This document shows, piece after piece, positions 40,395-48,115 of a stretch of 64,000 bases of DNA. Numbering within the stretch: position 1 is the first letter of the stretch; every line of letters begins with the position of its first letter. Position numbers and translations under genes: made by a program. The notes under the pieces were generated by a model, which saw only the letters and a list, made by a program, of their open reading frames with translations, had not been told where the DNA came from and did no database searches. Origin of the DNA: HRBIN12 sp964447335 (GTDB lineage: Bacteria > Actinomycetota > UBA4738 > HRBIN12); NCBI GenBank assembly GCA_964447335.1, contig CAYUSA010000010.1, forward strand, positions 3,210 to 67,209, in the 5' to 3' direction.

Positions 40395-40766
40395 TCAGCC
40401 CGAGACGTCCTCGAGCCCGTACTTCTCGACCAACGAGAGGTAGTCGCGCTGGTAGAAGATCTTGCAGTTGACCCCCGGGTAGAGCTCGCGCAGGCGGCGG
40501 ACCTTGCGGTTCTTCTTCGTCACGAGCTTCTGATTCAGCGTCGTGATCTCGATGAACAGGTCGTACTGGGGCAGGTAGAAGTCGGGCGTGAACCGCTGGA
40601 CGGCGTTGCCCTGCTTGTCGACCTCGAGATCGAAGGACCGAGGCTCGTACTCCCAGTCGATCTGGTAGAAGTCCAGGAGTTGCGCGAACTGGCGCTCGCT
40701 GGCATGGGCGAAACGAACGGTGTCGCTCTGCAGGGCCGGTGTCGCGGCCGTGGCGGCGTCGCTCAC
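40395..40766 (-). CDS. PD-(D/E)XK nuclease-like protein, unknown role
   Basis: A 123-residue protein with the pattern of a restriction-like fold: an early Glu in HASERQFAQLL, then FTPDFYLP (Asp), then LFIEITT (Glu-x-Thr), and a Lys-rich helix LVTKKNRKVRRLRELYP. The core YEPRSFDLEVD is a beta-strand region. The GTG start at 40766 overlaps the MerR stop (GTGA), so it is co-translated with that regulator. There is no restriction-modification partner. The family name is not known to me; nuclease activity is inferred from motif order only. Confidence 0.6.
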   Translation of the reverse strand: MSDAATAATPALQSDTVRFAHASERQFAQLLDFYQIDWEYEPRSFDLEVDKQGNAVQRFTPDFYLPQYDLFIEITTLNQKLVTKKNRKVRRLRELYPGVNCKIFYQRDYLSLVEKYGLEDVSG

Positions 40767-41215
40767 GCGCCTCCGGCCGACGCGACCCGGCGGCGACCCC
40801 GCTTCCCGGTCTGCTTCGCCAGACTCCCCTCGAGATCGGTCCATACCTTGTCGACGGCGATCGCGAACACGCCCTGTCCCTTCGCCAGGAGGTCGACGAC
40901 CTCCCCCGGCGAGGCCACGGCGTAGATCCGCGAACCATCCGAGATCAGGGTGGTGCCGAGAGCCGGCTCCTTCAGGTCGCGGAGCGTGCCCCAGGCCTTG
41001 CGGATCTGCGGGAGGCCCACGCCCGTGTCGAGCATGCGCTTGATGAGCTTGAGCAGCGCGAGATCCTGGAACGAGTACAGCCGTTGTGTCCCCGAGCCGT
41101 GCGCATCGCGCACCGAGGGGCGCACCAGGCCCGTCCGGGCCCAGTAGTCGAGCTGACGGTAGGTGATCCCGACGATGCGAACGACGTCGGGGACGCGATA
41201 TCCCTGCTCGGCCAT
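40763..41215 (-). CDS. MerR family transcriptional regulator
   Basis: A 150-residue regulator with an N-terminal MerR winged helix (about 5-75, YRVPDVVRIVGITYRQLDYW) and a C-terminal part lacking cysteines, so it is not a metal sensor of the classical type. It resembles Rv1830 in the gcv-garA neighbourhood of M. tuberculosis. ATG 41215 has GGAG 6 nt upstream; an upstream in-frame start is less likely. A palindrome CGTAATTACG lies just before it and may be its operator. It is divergent from a CAP-domain gene. Confidence 0.85.
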   Translation of the reverse strand: MAEQGYRVPDVVRIVGITYRQLDYWARTGLVRPSVRDAHGSGTQRLYSFQDLALLKLIKRMLDTGVGLPQIRKAWGTLRDLKEPALGTTLISDGSRIYAVASPGEVVDLLAKGQGVFAIAVDKVWTDLEGSLAKQTGKRGRRRVASAGGA

Positions 41216-41223
41216 GACAACTC

Positions 41224-41233
41224 CGTAATTACG
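41224..41233. promoter_or_regulatory. Palindrome CGTAATTACG, candidate operator
   Basis: Perfect 10-bp palindrome, the most AT-rich site in its surroundings, 8 nt upstream of the MerR ATG. Binding by this MerR is a guess. Confidence 0.4.
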
Positions 41234-41358
41234 CGGGCGTAGGAAGGGTAGGACCACGGCCCAGCGCTGTCAATCACCCCGGCGGAGGGTCCGCAGACGC
41301 CCGGACGGGCCGTCCGCGAACCCGGTAGGATGGCCCGTCCCGGTCGCCCGAAGGGGGG

Positions 41359-41841
41359 ATGTTCGTGGCTCGGAACGTCAAGGTGCGCCGCGCGGCGCTC
41401 GTGGGGTCGCTCGTCGTCTCGCTCACGCTCGGACTCGGCGTGGCGCCGTCCGCCGAGGCCGGCCCGCTGCGGACGAAGCTCCTGAACGTCATCAACCGCG
41501 TCCGCGCGAACCACGACCTTGCCGCCATCAAGCTCAACGTGCGGCTCTCGGACGACGCGAAGAGCCATACCCGCAAGATGATCCGCCGAGGCATCCTGTT
41601 CGATCCCCGCAACCTCTACGAGCTGCTCGAGCCCTACCGCTGGGACGACCTGGGCGCCGACGTGGTGGGATGCCACGACTCGTTCAACAAGATGGTGCGC
41701 CAGTGGATGGGCGAGGGATTCCATCGCTCGATCCTCCTCGCCCCGGAGCTGCGCAGGGCCGGGATCGGCGCGATCTTCGTGGACGGCAAGTCCGCATGCG
41801 GCCGCGACCAGATCTGGGCGACGGCCATCATGTACGGGTAG
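41359..41841 (+). CDS. Secreted CAP/SCP-like protein
   Basis: A 160-residue protein with a signal peptide (basic start, hydrophobic LVGSLVVSLTLGLGVAPSAE, cleavage near AEAGP) and a CAP-like domain (LLNVINRVRANHD, SHTRKMI, RSILLAPELRRAGIGA). Two cysteines (VGCHDS and KSACGRD) could form a disulfide outside the cell. Start ATG 41359 directly follows AGGGGGG. TAGGAT at 41326-41331 is a likely -10. It is a distant relative of the riboswitch-controlled CAP protein but lacks that riboswitch. Confidence 0.75.
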   Translation: MFVARNVKVRRAALVGSLVVSLTLGLGVAPSAEAGPLRTKLLNVINRVRANHDLAAIKLNVRLSDDAKSHTRKMIRRGILFDPRNLYELLEPYRWDDLGADVVGCHDSFNKMVRQWMGEGFHRSILLAPELRRAGIGAIFVDGKSACGRDQIWATAIMYG

Positions 41842-41872
41842 CCGGGCGCTCCCCCGCGACGCGGGTGCGGAC

Positions 41873-42349
41873 CTACTGGAAGTCCTCGGGCGCCACGTTC
41901 TCGAGGAACTCCCGGAACTTCTCGACCTCGTCGTCCTCGTCGCCGCTCGGGATGAGGATCGAGGCCTCGGACAGGACGTCCTCGCTCGCGAAGATCTTGC
42001 ACCCGAGACGCACGGCGAGCGCGATCGCGTCGCTCGGTCGCGAGGAGATTTCCCACGCGTCGCCGTTGCGCTGCATGTTGATCACCGCGAAGAACGTGCC
42101 CTCGCGCAGCTCCGTGATGACGATGCTGTTCACCTGGATCGCCATCTCGTCCAGGATGTTCTTCATGAGGTCGTGGGTCATCGGTCGCGGGGTCACGACC
42201 CCCTGCAGCGCGAGTGCGATAGCGGCCGCCTCGGGCTGACCGATCCAGATGGGCAGGAACCGCTCCCCCTCCTGCTCGCGGAGCAGCACGATGGGCTGGT
42301 TCGAGGGGAGCTCGACGCGCACCCCCGCGAGGTTCATCTCGACCATCAT
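41873..42349 (-). CDS. Bifunctional nuclease family protein (DUF151)
   Basis: A 158-residue DUF151/BFN protein. The N-terminus (MNLAGVRVELPSNQPIVLL) and the block RPSDAIALAVRLGC are the family signature. Plant members have RNase and DNase activity; bacterial function is unclear. M. tuberculosis Rv1829 is the homologue in the same neighbourhood, between two MerR genes. TAGGCT at 42364-42359 on the minus strand ends 3 nt before ATG 42355 but 9 nt before ATG 42349, so the latter start is preferred. The acidic C-terminus (SGDEDDEVEKF) is typical. Confidence 0.88.
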   Translation of the reverse strand: MMVEMNLAGVRVELPSNQPIVLLREQEGERFLPIWIGQPEAAAIALALQGVVTPRPMTHDLMKNILDEMAIQVNSIVITELREGTFFAVINMQRNGDAWEISSRPSDAIALAVRLGCKIFASEDVLSEASILIPSGDEDDEVEKFREFLENVAPEDFQ

Positions 42350-42388
42350 GCGCATCCGAGCCTAGACCGGGCCTCCCGCTCCGGCAAC

Positions 42389-42976
42389 CTAGGCGCTGGA
42401 GCCCGGCTGCGGGAGGTACGGGAGGAGCAGGTCGAGATCCTCCCCCAGCGCATGGATGTCCTGCACCGCAAGGATGTCCGGGATGTTCCGGTAGCGCTCC
42501 TGGAAGTCGAGGCCGTAGCCGACGACGAACATGTCGGGGCACTCGAACCCGCGGTACCTGATCGTGATCGGGGCGATCCGGCGGGCCGATTTGTCCAGCA
42601 GCGCGCAGACCTCGATCGAGGTGGGCTCGCGGGACTGGAGGACCGACAGCAGGTACGAGAGCGTGAGGCCGGTGTCCACGATGTCCTCGACGACGATCAC
42701 GTCGCGGCCGCCGACGTCCTGCTCGAGGTCCTTCACGATGCGCACGCGGCCCATCGACTCGGTCGCGCCCCCGTAGCGGGACAGGGACATGTAGTCGATC
42801 GCGAGCGGGAGACCGATCTCCCGGATGAGGTCCGCGAGGAACACCGACCCGCCCTTCAACACCGAGACCAGGATGGGCCCGCGTCCCTCATAGTCCCCGG
42901 TGATGGTGCGGCCGAGCTCCTCGATCCGGCGGCGGATGTCCTCGCGCCCGAACAGGACGCTGGCAACCTCCGGCAT
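42389..42976 (-). CDS. hpt: Hypoxanthine phosphoribosyltransferase
   Basis: A 195-residue purine salvage enzyme converting hypoxanthine or guanine and PRPP to the nucleotide. The PRPP motif is VIVVEDIVDTGLT; the flexible-loop region includes DYMSLSRYGGAT, and the base-binding site lies in DMFVVGYGLDFQERYRN. The ATG at 42976 is 7 nt after TACGAT, so it is probably leaderless; the longer open frame upstream has no such support. It lies between DUF151 and a carboxypeptidase gene, an insertion relative to the mycobacterial order. Confidence 0.93.
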   Translation of the reverse strand: MPEVASVLFGREDIRRRIEELGRTITGDYEGRGPILVSVLKGGSVFLADLIREIGLPLAIDYMSLSRYGGATESMGRVRIVKDLEQDVGGRDVIVVEDIVDTGLTLSYLLSVLQSREPTSIEVCALLDKSARRIAPITIRYRGFECPDMFVVGYGLDFQERYRNIPDILAVQDIHALGEDLDLLLPYLPQPGSSA

Positions 42977-42983
42977 CGGCGCG

Positions 42984-42989
42984 ATCGTA
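42984..42989 (-). promoter_or_regulatory. -10 element (TACGAT) for leaderless hpt
   Basis: TACGAT on the minus strand ends 7 nt before the ATG; no ribosome site between. Confidence 0.55.
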
Positions 42990-42999
42990 GCAGAGCGGA

Positions 43000-44292
43000 T
43001 CAGCCGAAGAGGGCGTCGAGCACGGCCCCGACCCCGTCCAGGACCGCCGAGCCCGCCCGGCGCCACCACGGTCCACGCTCCTGCGGCGCGGGGGGCGGGG
43101 GCACCTGCAGGACCCGCAGCGGCACGCTCCCGATCCGAAGGTCGGGCACCGAGACCACCACCGTGCCCACGGTCTCGCCCGGGAGCGGCGGGAACGCTGC
43201 CCCCGGGTCGAGCACGATCCGCCGGGTGACCTGGGCGTTCACGGGGATGAGACCGAGGAGCGAGCCGCCGGAGGCCACGGGGATCCGGCGCCCGTCGATC
43301 TCGACCTCGCCGAGCGACTCGCCCTCGGCGATGACCTCTCGGCGCTCGAAGGCTCGGAAGCCGTGGTCGAGCAACGCGGCGGCGTCGGAGAACGCCTCTC
43401 CCGGGGCGCCGAGCACGACGGCGATCAGGCGGAGCCCGTCGCGCTCGGCCGTCGCGACGACGCAGTAGCCCGCCCGGCTCGTGAACCCGGTCTTCACGCC
43501 GACCGCCCCCGGGTAGAGCCAGAGCAAGGCGTTGCGGTTCTGCACGATGCGGGGCGGGTCGCCCTCGGGCGCCGGGATCTCGCGGACGTGCGTCGCCACG
43601 AGACTCGCGAAGCCCGGCCGCCGATACGCGGCACGGGTGATGGCCACGAGATCGCGCGCGGTCGAGTACCCGCGGTCGTCGAGCCCGTTGGGCGAGGTGA
43701 ACCAGCTGTCGGTCAGGCCGAGCTTCGCCGCTCGGGCGTTCATGCCGGCGACGAACGCCTCGACGTCCCCGGACACATGCTCGGCGAGCGCGACGGCCGC
43801 GTCGTTGGCCGACTGCAGCATCAGCGCGGCGAGGAGGTCGTCGACGCGGATCCGCTCCCCCGCCCGCAGCCCGAGCTCCGAGATCCCCGCCGTTCGCCCG
43901 TCACCGGCTGCGCCGGTGCTCACGGTCACGATGTCCTGGGGGTCGGTGCGCTCGAACACGAGGAGCGCGGTCATGATCTTCGTGAGGCTCGCGATCGGAC
44001 GGCGCTCGTCGGGATCCTGCTCGAACAAGACCTGCCCCGAGTCCAGGTCGGCGAGCACCGCGGCCTGCGCGGTGATCTCCGGCGGGTGCCGCGAGGGCTC
44101 CGGCGTGTGGAGCACGCTCGGGAACGGCGACAGCGAGGTCTGGCCGTTCGGCAGCAGGACCGGTGTGGGAGGTGGCGTCGAGGTCGCCGTCTGGGCGCCC
44201 GCGAGCACCGGCAGGGCCACGAACAGCACGACCGGCGCGAGGAAGGCGGCGACCGGCGCGAGGATGCGGCGCGCGTACGGACGGAACGGCAC
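43000..44292 (-). CDS. D-alanyl-D-alanine carboxypeptidase (PBP5/DacF type)
   Basis: A 430-residue penicillin-binding protein trimming the last D-Ala of peptidoglycan stems. The signal peptide (about 1-33, ending LAGAQ) is followed by a Pro-rich linker. Active-site motifs are SLTK (Ser102, Lys105), SAND (161-164) and KTG (267-269). The C-terminal beta domain (about 325-405) and a short amphipathic end (WWRRAGSAVLDGVGAVLD) would anchor it to the outer face of the membrane. GTG start at 44292. Confidence 0.94.
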   Translation of the reverse strand: MPFRPYARRILAPVAAFLAPVVLFVALPVLAGAQTATSTPPPTPVLLPNGQTSLSPFPSVLHTPEPSRHPPEITAQAAVLADLDSGQVLFEQDPDERRPIASLTKIMTALLVFERTDPQDIVTVSTGAAGDGRTAGISELGLRAGERIRVDDLLAALMLQSANDAAVALAEHVSGDVEAFVAGMNARAAKLGLTDSWFTSPNGLDDRGYSTARDLVAITRAAYRRPGFASLVATHVREIPAPEGDPPRIVQNRNALLWLYPGAVGVKTGFTSRAGYCVVATAERDGLRLIAVVLGAPGEAFSDAAALLDHGFRAFERREVIAEGESLGEVEIDGRRIPVASGGSLLGLIPVNAQVTRRIVLDPGAAFPPLPGETVGTVVVSVPDLRIGSVPLRVLQVPPPPAPQERGPWWRRAGSAVLDGVGAVLDALFG

Positions 44293-44304
44293 GCGCGGAC
44301 GGTA

Positions 44305-45012
44305 TCAGGAGCCGGACAGGTACTGCCGCAGGTTCGTCCGAAGCAGCGCCGTCTTCAGCTTGCGCGAGGCCTTCGCGAGCTCGGCGAGGGAGGTCGACGC
44401 CAGGCGCCGCGCATCGGGATTCCGCTGGCGCAGCTGCGGCATGACGATCGACTCGAAGAAGGTCGCCTCGCGCTCGGAGAAGTGCTTGTACATCGTGAGG
44501 TGCCGCGGCTCGACGCCGTAGCGGAAGAAGTCCTTCACGATCGACAGCACGATGTAGTCGTCGCCGTCGTAGTAGCGCGCCGACTCGGGTCCGTGCGAGC
44601 ACACGAGGCCGAAGGACTCGAGCTCCTTGATGCGGTCGCGGTCGATGCCGGTCGCCGCCGACATCTCCTCGATCGACATCTGCAGGCCCGTCGGCGGCTC
44701 CGCCAGCTCCTCGGCCGGCTCGGGGACCACCTCGGCCCCGGCGCCGTCGCCGTCGGCGTCGGCCGACTCCTGGTGCAGCAGACGCTCCTTGATGACCTTG
44801 AGCGGGAGGTACTCGTCCCGCTGCATCTTGAGGATCGACCGCAGGCGCTCGAGATCCTTCTCGTAGAACTTGCGGTACCCCGAGGGCGTGCGCTCGGGCT
44901 CGATCAGCCCCTCGGACTCGAGGAACCGGATCTTCGAGATCGTGATGTCGGGGAACTCGGTCTTGACCGTGACCAGGACCTCTCCGATGGACTGGTAGTT
45001 GCGCGTCGGCAT
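44305..45012 (-). CDS. MerR family regulator (Rv1828/FtsR-like)
   Basis: A 235-residue MerR-type protein with an N-terminal winged helix (about 8-75, SIGEVLVTVKTEFPDITISK), an acidic linker (about 80-110) and a second helical domain (about 110-225) containing another helix-turn-helix-like segment (SIEEMSAATGIDRDR). Rv1828 and corynebacterial FtsR share this layout and lie next to garA/odhI; FtsR regulates ftsZ. The ATG at 45012 is 6 nt after the FHA gene's stop; an in-frame GTG at 45021 overlaps that stop. The same regulatory role is inferred only by neighbourhood. Confidence 0.87.
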   Translation of the reverse strand: MPTRNYQSIGEVLVTVKTEFPDITISKIRFLESEGLIEPERTPSGYRKFYEKDLERLRSILKMQRDEYLPLKVIKERLLHQESADADGDGAGAEVVPEPAEELAEPPTGLQMSIEEMSAATGIDRDRIKELESFGLVCSHGPESARYYDGDDYIVLSIVKDFFRYGVEPRHLTMYKHFSEREATFFESIVMPQLRQRNPDARRLASTSLAELAKASRKLKTALLRTNLRQYLSGS

Positions 45013-45017
45013 GCCTC

Positions 45018-45476
45018 TCACTCTCCTGCGGCGAAGAACACGAGCTTGAACTTCCCGATCTGGACCTCATCCCTGGAGGCGAGCTTCGTGACGTCCACGC
45101 GCTCCCGGTTCACGTACGTGCCGTTCATGCTGCCGAGGTCGTGCACGAACCACTCCGCCCCCGTGTGGCGAACCTCGGCGTGCTTGCGGGAGACCGTCAC
45201 GTCGTCGAGGAAGACGTCGCTTTCGGGGTTGCGGCCCGCGCTCGTGACCTCGGCCTCGAGGAGGAACGTCGACCCGGCGTTCGGACCGTGCTTGACCAGA
45301 AGCAGAGCCTGGCCGGGCTCGAGCTCGTCCTCGGGGAACGGGAACTCGTCCGGACCTTCACCCTCGACCTCCACCGGGCTGAGCCCGAGGGTGGCCTCCT
45401 CGTGCAGCGCAGCGCCACAGTTCGAGCAGAACCGTGCCTCGTCCTTGTTCGGATGTCCACAGCGGGTGCAGTACAA
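45018..45476 (-). CDS. garA: GarA/OdhI-like FHA protein with N-terminal zinc ribbon
   Basis: A 152-residue protein whose C-terminal FHA domain (about 65-140) has the phosphothreonine-binding residues in SAGRNPES, SRKH and GSMNGTYVN. In mycobacteria GarA inhibits glutamate and 2-oxoglutarate metabolism and is switched off by PknG/PknB phosphorylation of an N-terminal Thr pair. Here the N-terminus is a zinc ribbon (CTRCGHPNK, FCSNCGAAL), and the region before the FHA has one Thr (EEATLGL). TTG start with AGGAG upstream; a good promoter lies at 45554-45582. Control by the same kinase mechanism is uncertain. Confidence 0.85.
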   Translation of the reverse strand: MYCTRCGHPNKDEARFCSNCGAALHEEATLGLSPVEVEGEGPDEFPFPEDELEPGQALLLVKHGPNAGSTFLLEAEVTSAGRNPESDVFLDDVTVSRKHAEVRHTGAEWFVHDLGSMNGTYVNRERVDVTKLASRDEVQIGKFKLVFFAAGE

Positions 45477-45553
45477 GCTCGCTCGCTCCTGTCCCCACGT
45501 CTGCGGCTGAGGGTTGAAGTTGAGGGTCGGGCCGAACCCTCGATGACCGCTCG

Positions 45554-45582
45554 ACGTTACCGCAGCTCACACGCAGGGTCAA
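45554..45582 (-). promoter_or_regulatory. Promoter for garA-like gene
   Basis: On the minus strand TTGACC (45582-45577), 17-nt spacer, TAACGT (45559-45554). The leader of about 70 nt contains an imperfect inverted repeat at 45523-45540. Confidence 0.65.
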
Positions 45583-45638
45583 CCGTCCCTCAGGGTGGTG
45601 CTCGGGCAGGGCGCTCGAGTCGAGGGTGCGGAGGGGGA

Positions 45639-46028
45639 CTAGGAAGACTGCTCGATGAACGTCCGGTACGCGGAAGCGTCGAGCAGAGCCTCGAGCGAGA
45701 CCGGCTCGCTCATCTCGATCAGGACGAGCCAGCCGTCCCCGTAGGGAGCGTCATTCACGAGCTCGGGGCGCTCGTCGAGCATGGCGTTGCGCTCGATCAC
45801 GGTGCCGTCGACCGGCGCGTACACATCGGAGACGGACTTCGTGGACTCCACCTCACTGAACGCCTGGCCGGACGTCACGAGGGCACCGACGTCGGGAACA
45901 TCCACGTAGACGACGTCGCCGAGGGCCTCCTGCGCGAAATCGGTGATGCCGATCCGCACCCGACCCCTCCCCTCGTCACGAACCCACTCGTGCTCCTTCG
46001 TGTAGCGAAGATCCTCAGGGAACTCCAT
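45639..46028 (-). CDS. gcvH: Glycine cleavage system H protein
   Basis: A 129-residue lipoyl carrier shuttling the aminomethyl group between P and T proteins. The lipoylation lysine is Lys64 in VESTKSVSDVYAP. The N-terminus LRYTKEHEWV and the C-terminal DGWLVLIEMSEP are standard. ATG 46028 has ACGGAGG upstream, and its first codons overlap the end of pgsA by 14 bp. It sits beside garA, as in M. tuberculosis (Rv1826-Rv1827). Confidence 0.97.
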   Translation of the reverse strand: MEFPEDLRYTKEHEWVRDEGRGRVRIGITDFAQEALGDVVYVDVPDVGALVTSGQAFSEVESTKSVSDVYAPVDGTVIERNAMLDERPELVNDAPYGDGWLVLIEMSEPVSLEALLDASAYRTFIEQSS

Positions 46029-46662
46029 GTCGGCCTCCGTGTCGGGATCGCTCACCCTCGAACCTAGCACGCCGCGAGGGCCCATCGGTGGCGAGCGCGC
46101 GGTGCAGATCGCCCAGATAGAGGCCCGCGGCCACGTGGTACTCGGCGATCCCTGCGACGAAGCTGATCCACCCGAGCGCGAGCGCGGCGTCATCGAGCGG
46201 GTAGCCGAGGTTCCCCCACGAGATCCACGTCACCGCCGACATGAGGCTGAAGGTGGCGACCTTGCCGATCGGCCGCACGTCGAGCCGGACGCGGCGCCGA
46301 GCGAACATCGCGACCCCGACGACGAGCACCACCGCGTCGCGGACCAAGATCAGCAGCGCCGCCCACCACGGGAACGCGCCGATCATCGCGAGCGCGATCA
46401 GCCCGGCGGCGATCGCGAGGCGGTCGGCGGTCGGGTCCAGGATCTTGCCGAGCTCACTCACCTGCCCGAGCCGTCGGGCGGCGAACCCGTCGAGCCAGTC
46501 GGTCCACGCCACGGCCGCGAACAACAGCAGGCCGGAGAAGGTCGTGTCGCGGTCGACCATGAGGAGCACGAACACGGGGATGAGCGCGATGCGCAGGAAC
46601 GACAGGAGGTTCGGGACGGTCAGGATCCGCGACGACGAGGCTTCCGCAGGGGCGCCGTTCAT
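46015..46662 (-). CDS. pgsA: CDP-alcohol phosphatidyltransferase (PgsA-like)
   Basis: A 215-residue multi-pass enzyme with the CDP-alcohol signature DGFAARRLGQVSELGKILDP followed by TADR, giving the full D-x2-DG-x2-AR-x8-G-x3-D-x3-D pattern. Together with TVPNLLSFLRIALIP at the N-terminus this fits phosphatidylglycerophosphate synthase; other head-group donors cannot be excluded. The start is ATG 46662, 8 nt after TAGGGT. The C-terminal 30 residues are polar and basic. Confidence 0.85.
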   Translation of the reverse strand: MNGAPAEASSSRILTVPNLLSFLRIALIPVFVLLMVDRDTTFSGLLLFAAVAWTDWLDGFAARRLGQVSELGKILDPTADRLAIAAGLIALAMIGAFPWWAALLILVRDAVVLVVGVAMFARRRVRLDVRPIGKVATFSLMSAVTWISWGNLGYPLDDAALALGWISFVAGIAEYHVAAGLYLGDLHRALATDGPSRRARFEGERSRHGGRHGVP

Positions 46663-46670
46663 CGCGAGGG

Positions 46671-46676
46671 ACCCTA
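46671..46676 (-). promoter_or_regulatory. -10 element (TAGGGT) for pgsA
   Basis: TAGGGT on the minus strand ends 8 nt before the preferred ATG. Confidence 0.45.
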
Positions 46677-46695
46677 CCATCCGTGTTCCGCTCGG

Positions 46696-46770
46696 TCGGG
46701 CCGGCCGGATTTGAACCGGCGACCTTCTGACCCCCAGTCAGACGCGCTAACCAAGCTGCGCCACGGCCCG
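46696..46770 (-). tRNA. tRNA-Pro (anticodon GGG)
   Basis: 75 nt from the acceptor CGGGCCG to its complement CGGCCCG plus discriminator A. The anticodon stem TCTGA/TCAGA encloses the loop CTGGGGG, so the anticodon is GGG. The T-arm GCCGG-TTCAAAT-CCGGC is perfect, and the D-arm contains AGCTTGGTTAGC. CCA is not encoded. It lies between pgsA and der. Confidence 0.95.
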
Positions 46771-46819
46771 TGCGAAGCGCATCGTAGCAGCCGGGGTGGA
46801 ACCTCCGGCGCCCGCGAGC

Positions 46820-48115
46820 TCAGGCCTCGGAGCGCCTCGTGCGACCCGCGCGGTATCGGATCCGCAGCGGAACGCCCTCGAAGCCGAACTCGCGACGCAG
46901 GCGGTTCTCCAGGTAGCGCTGGTACCCGGCCTCGGGCGGGCGGCCCCCGAACAGGATGAAGGACGGCGGGCCCGAGCTCACCTGCGTGCCGTAGCGGTAC
47001 CGCACGCCGCGCGCCGGGCGCTCGGCCTGCGCCTGCTGGAGCACCTGGTTCACCTCCGAGGTCGAGATGCGCTTGGCCCACCGCTCGTGTAGCTCGAGGA
47101 GCGTCGAGGGCAGCCGGAGCACGCCGGTGCCGGTCTTCGCGGACGTCCGCACCACGGATGCTCGAGCGAACCGGGCGACCTCTTCGCCGAGGTCCTTGAA
47201 CGTGCGGTCGCGCTCCTCAACGAGATCCCACTTGTTCGCCACGACGAGGAAGGCGCGTCCGATCTCCATCACGCGGGTCGCGATGCGCTTGTCCTCGGAC
47301 GTGAAGCCTTCGGTCGCGTCCAGGAGCAGCATCGCGACGTCGGCGCGCTCGATCGCGCGCTCGGCGCGGAGCGTGCTGTAGTACTCGACGGCCTGCAGGC
47401 GGGTCGGGCGACGGAAGCCCGCGGTGTCGACGAACCGCACCCGCCCCGAGGGCCAGGTCACCACGGCGTCGACCGCGTCGCGAGTCGTGCCGGCCTCCTC
47501 GTACACGACCGAGCGCTCCTCGCCTACCAGCCGGTTGAACAGCGAGGACTTGCCGACGTTCGGCCTGCCGACGAGCGCGAAGGCGGGCTCACCCTCAGGT
47601 TCAGGCTCGGCGCGCTCCTCGGGCAGCAGGGCGACGATGCGATCGAGCAGGTCGCCCGAGCCCCTCCCGTGCAGGGCCGAGACCATCACCGGCTCCCCGA
47701 GCCCGAGGGCGTGGAACGCGGTCGCGTCGGCCTCGTCGCGTTCGGTGTCGACCTTGTTCGCGACGACCACCACCGGCACCGCGGCGCGGCGCAACCGGCG
47801 GGCGAGCGCCGCGTCGCCCTCGAGCGGGCCGGTGCGCACGTCCACCACGAGCAGCACCACGTCGGCGAGCTCGGCCGCACGCTCGGCCTGCGCCGACACG
47901 AGCGCCTCGATGCCCCTCGCGCCGCGCAGGAAGCCCCCGGTGTCGACGAGCCGGAACGTCCGACCGCGCCACGTGGCCTCGAGCTCGACGCGGTCGCGCG
48001 TCACGCCGGGCATCTCGTGGGCGATCGCCTCGCGGCCGCCGAAGAGCCGGTTGACGAGCGTGGACTTACCGACGTTCTGCCTGCCGACGAGCGCGACGGC
48101 CGGGGTCCCGCTCAC
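46820..48115 (-). CDS. der: Ribosome-assembly GTPase Der (EngA)
   Basis: A 431-residue protein with two tandem GTPase domains and a KH-like end, acting in 50S subunit assembly. P-loops are GRQNVGKST (first) and GRPNVGKSS (second). Both NKxD motifs are present (ANKVD, ANKWD). The KH domain has the GGRPPEAGYQRYLEN region. The GTG start overlaps the cmk stop by 4 bp. The cmk-der pair is conserved in actinobacteria (Rv1712-Rv1713). Confidence 0.96.
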   Translation of the reverse strand: MSGTPAVALVGRQNVGKSTLVNRLFGGREAIAHEMPGVTRDRVELEATWRGRTFRLVDTGGFLRGARGIEALVSAQAERAAELADVVLLVVDVRTGPLEGDAALARRLRRAAVPVVVVANKVDTERDEADATAFHALGLGEPVMVSALHGRGSGDLLDRIVALLPEERAEPEPEGEPAFALVGRPNVGKSSLFNRLVGEERSVVYEEAGTTRDAVDAVVTWPSGRVRFVDTAGFRRPTRLQAVEYYSTLRAERAIERADVAMLLLDATEGFTSEDKRIATRVMEIGRAFLVVANKWDLVEERDRTFKDLGEEVARFARASVVRTSAKTGTGVLRLPSTLLELHERWAKRISTSEVNQVLQQAQAERPARGVRYRYGTQVSSGPPSFILFGGRPPEAGYQRYLENRLRREFGFEGVPLRIRYRAGRTRRSEA

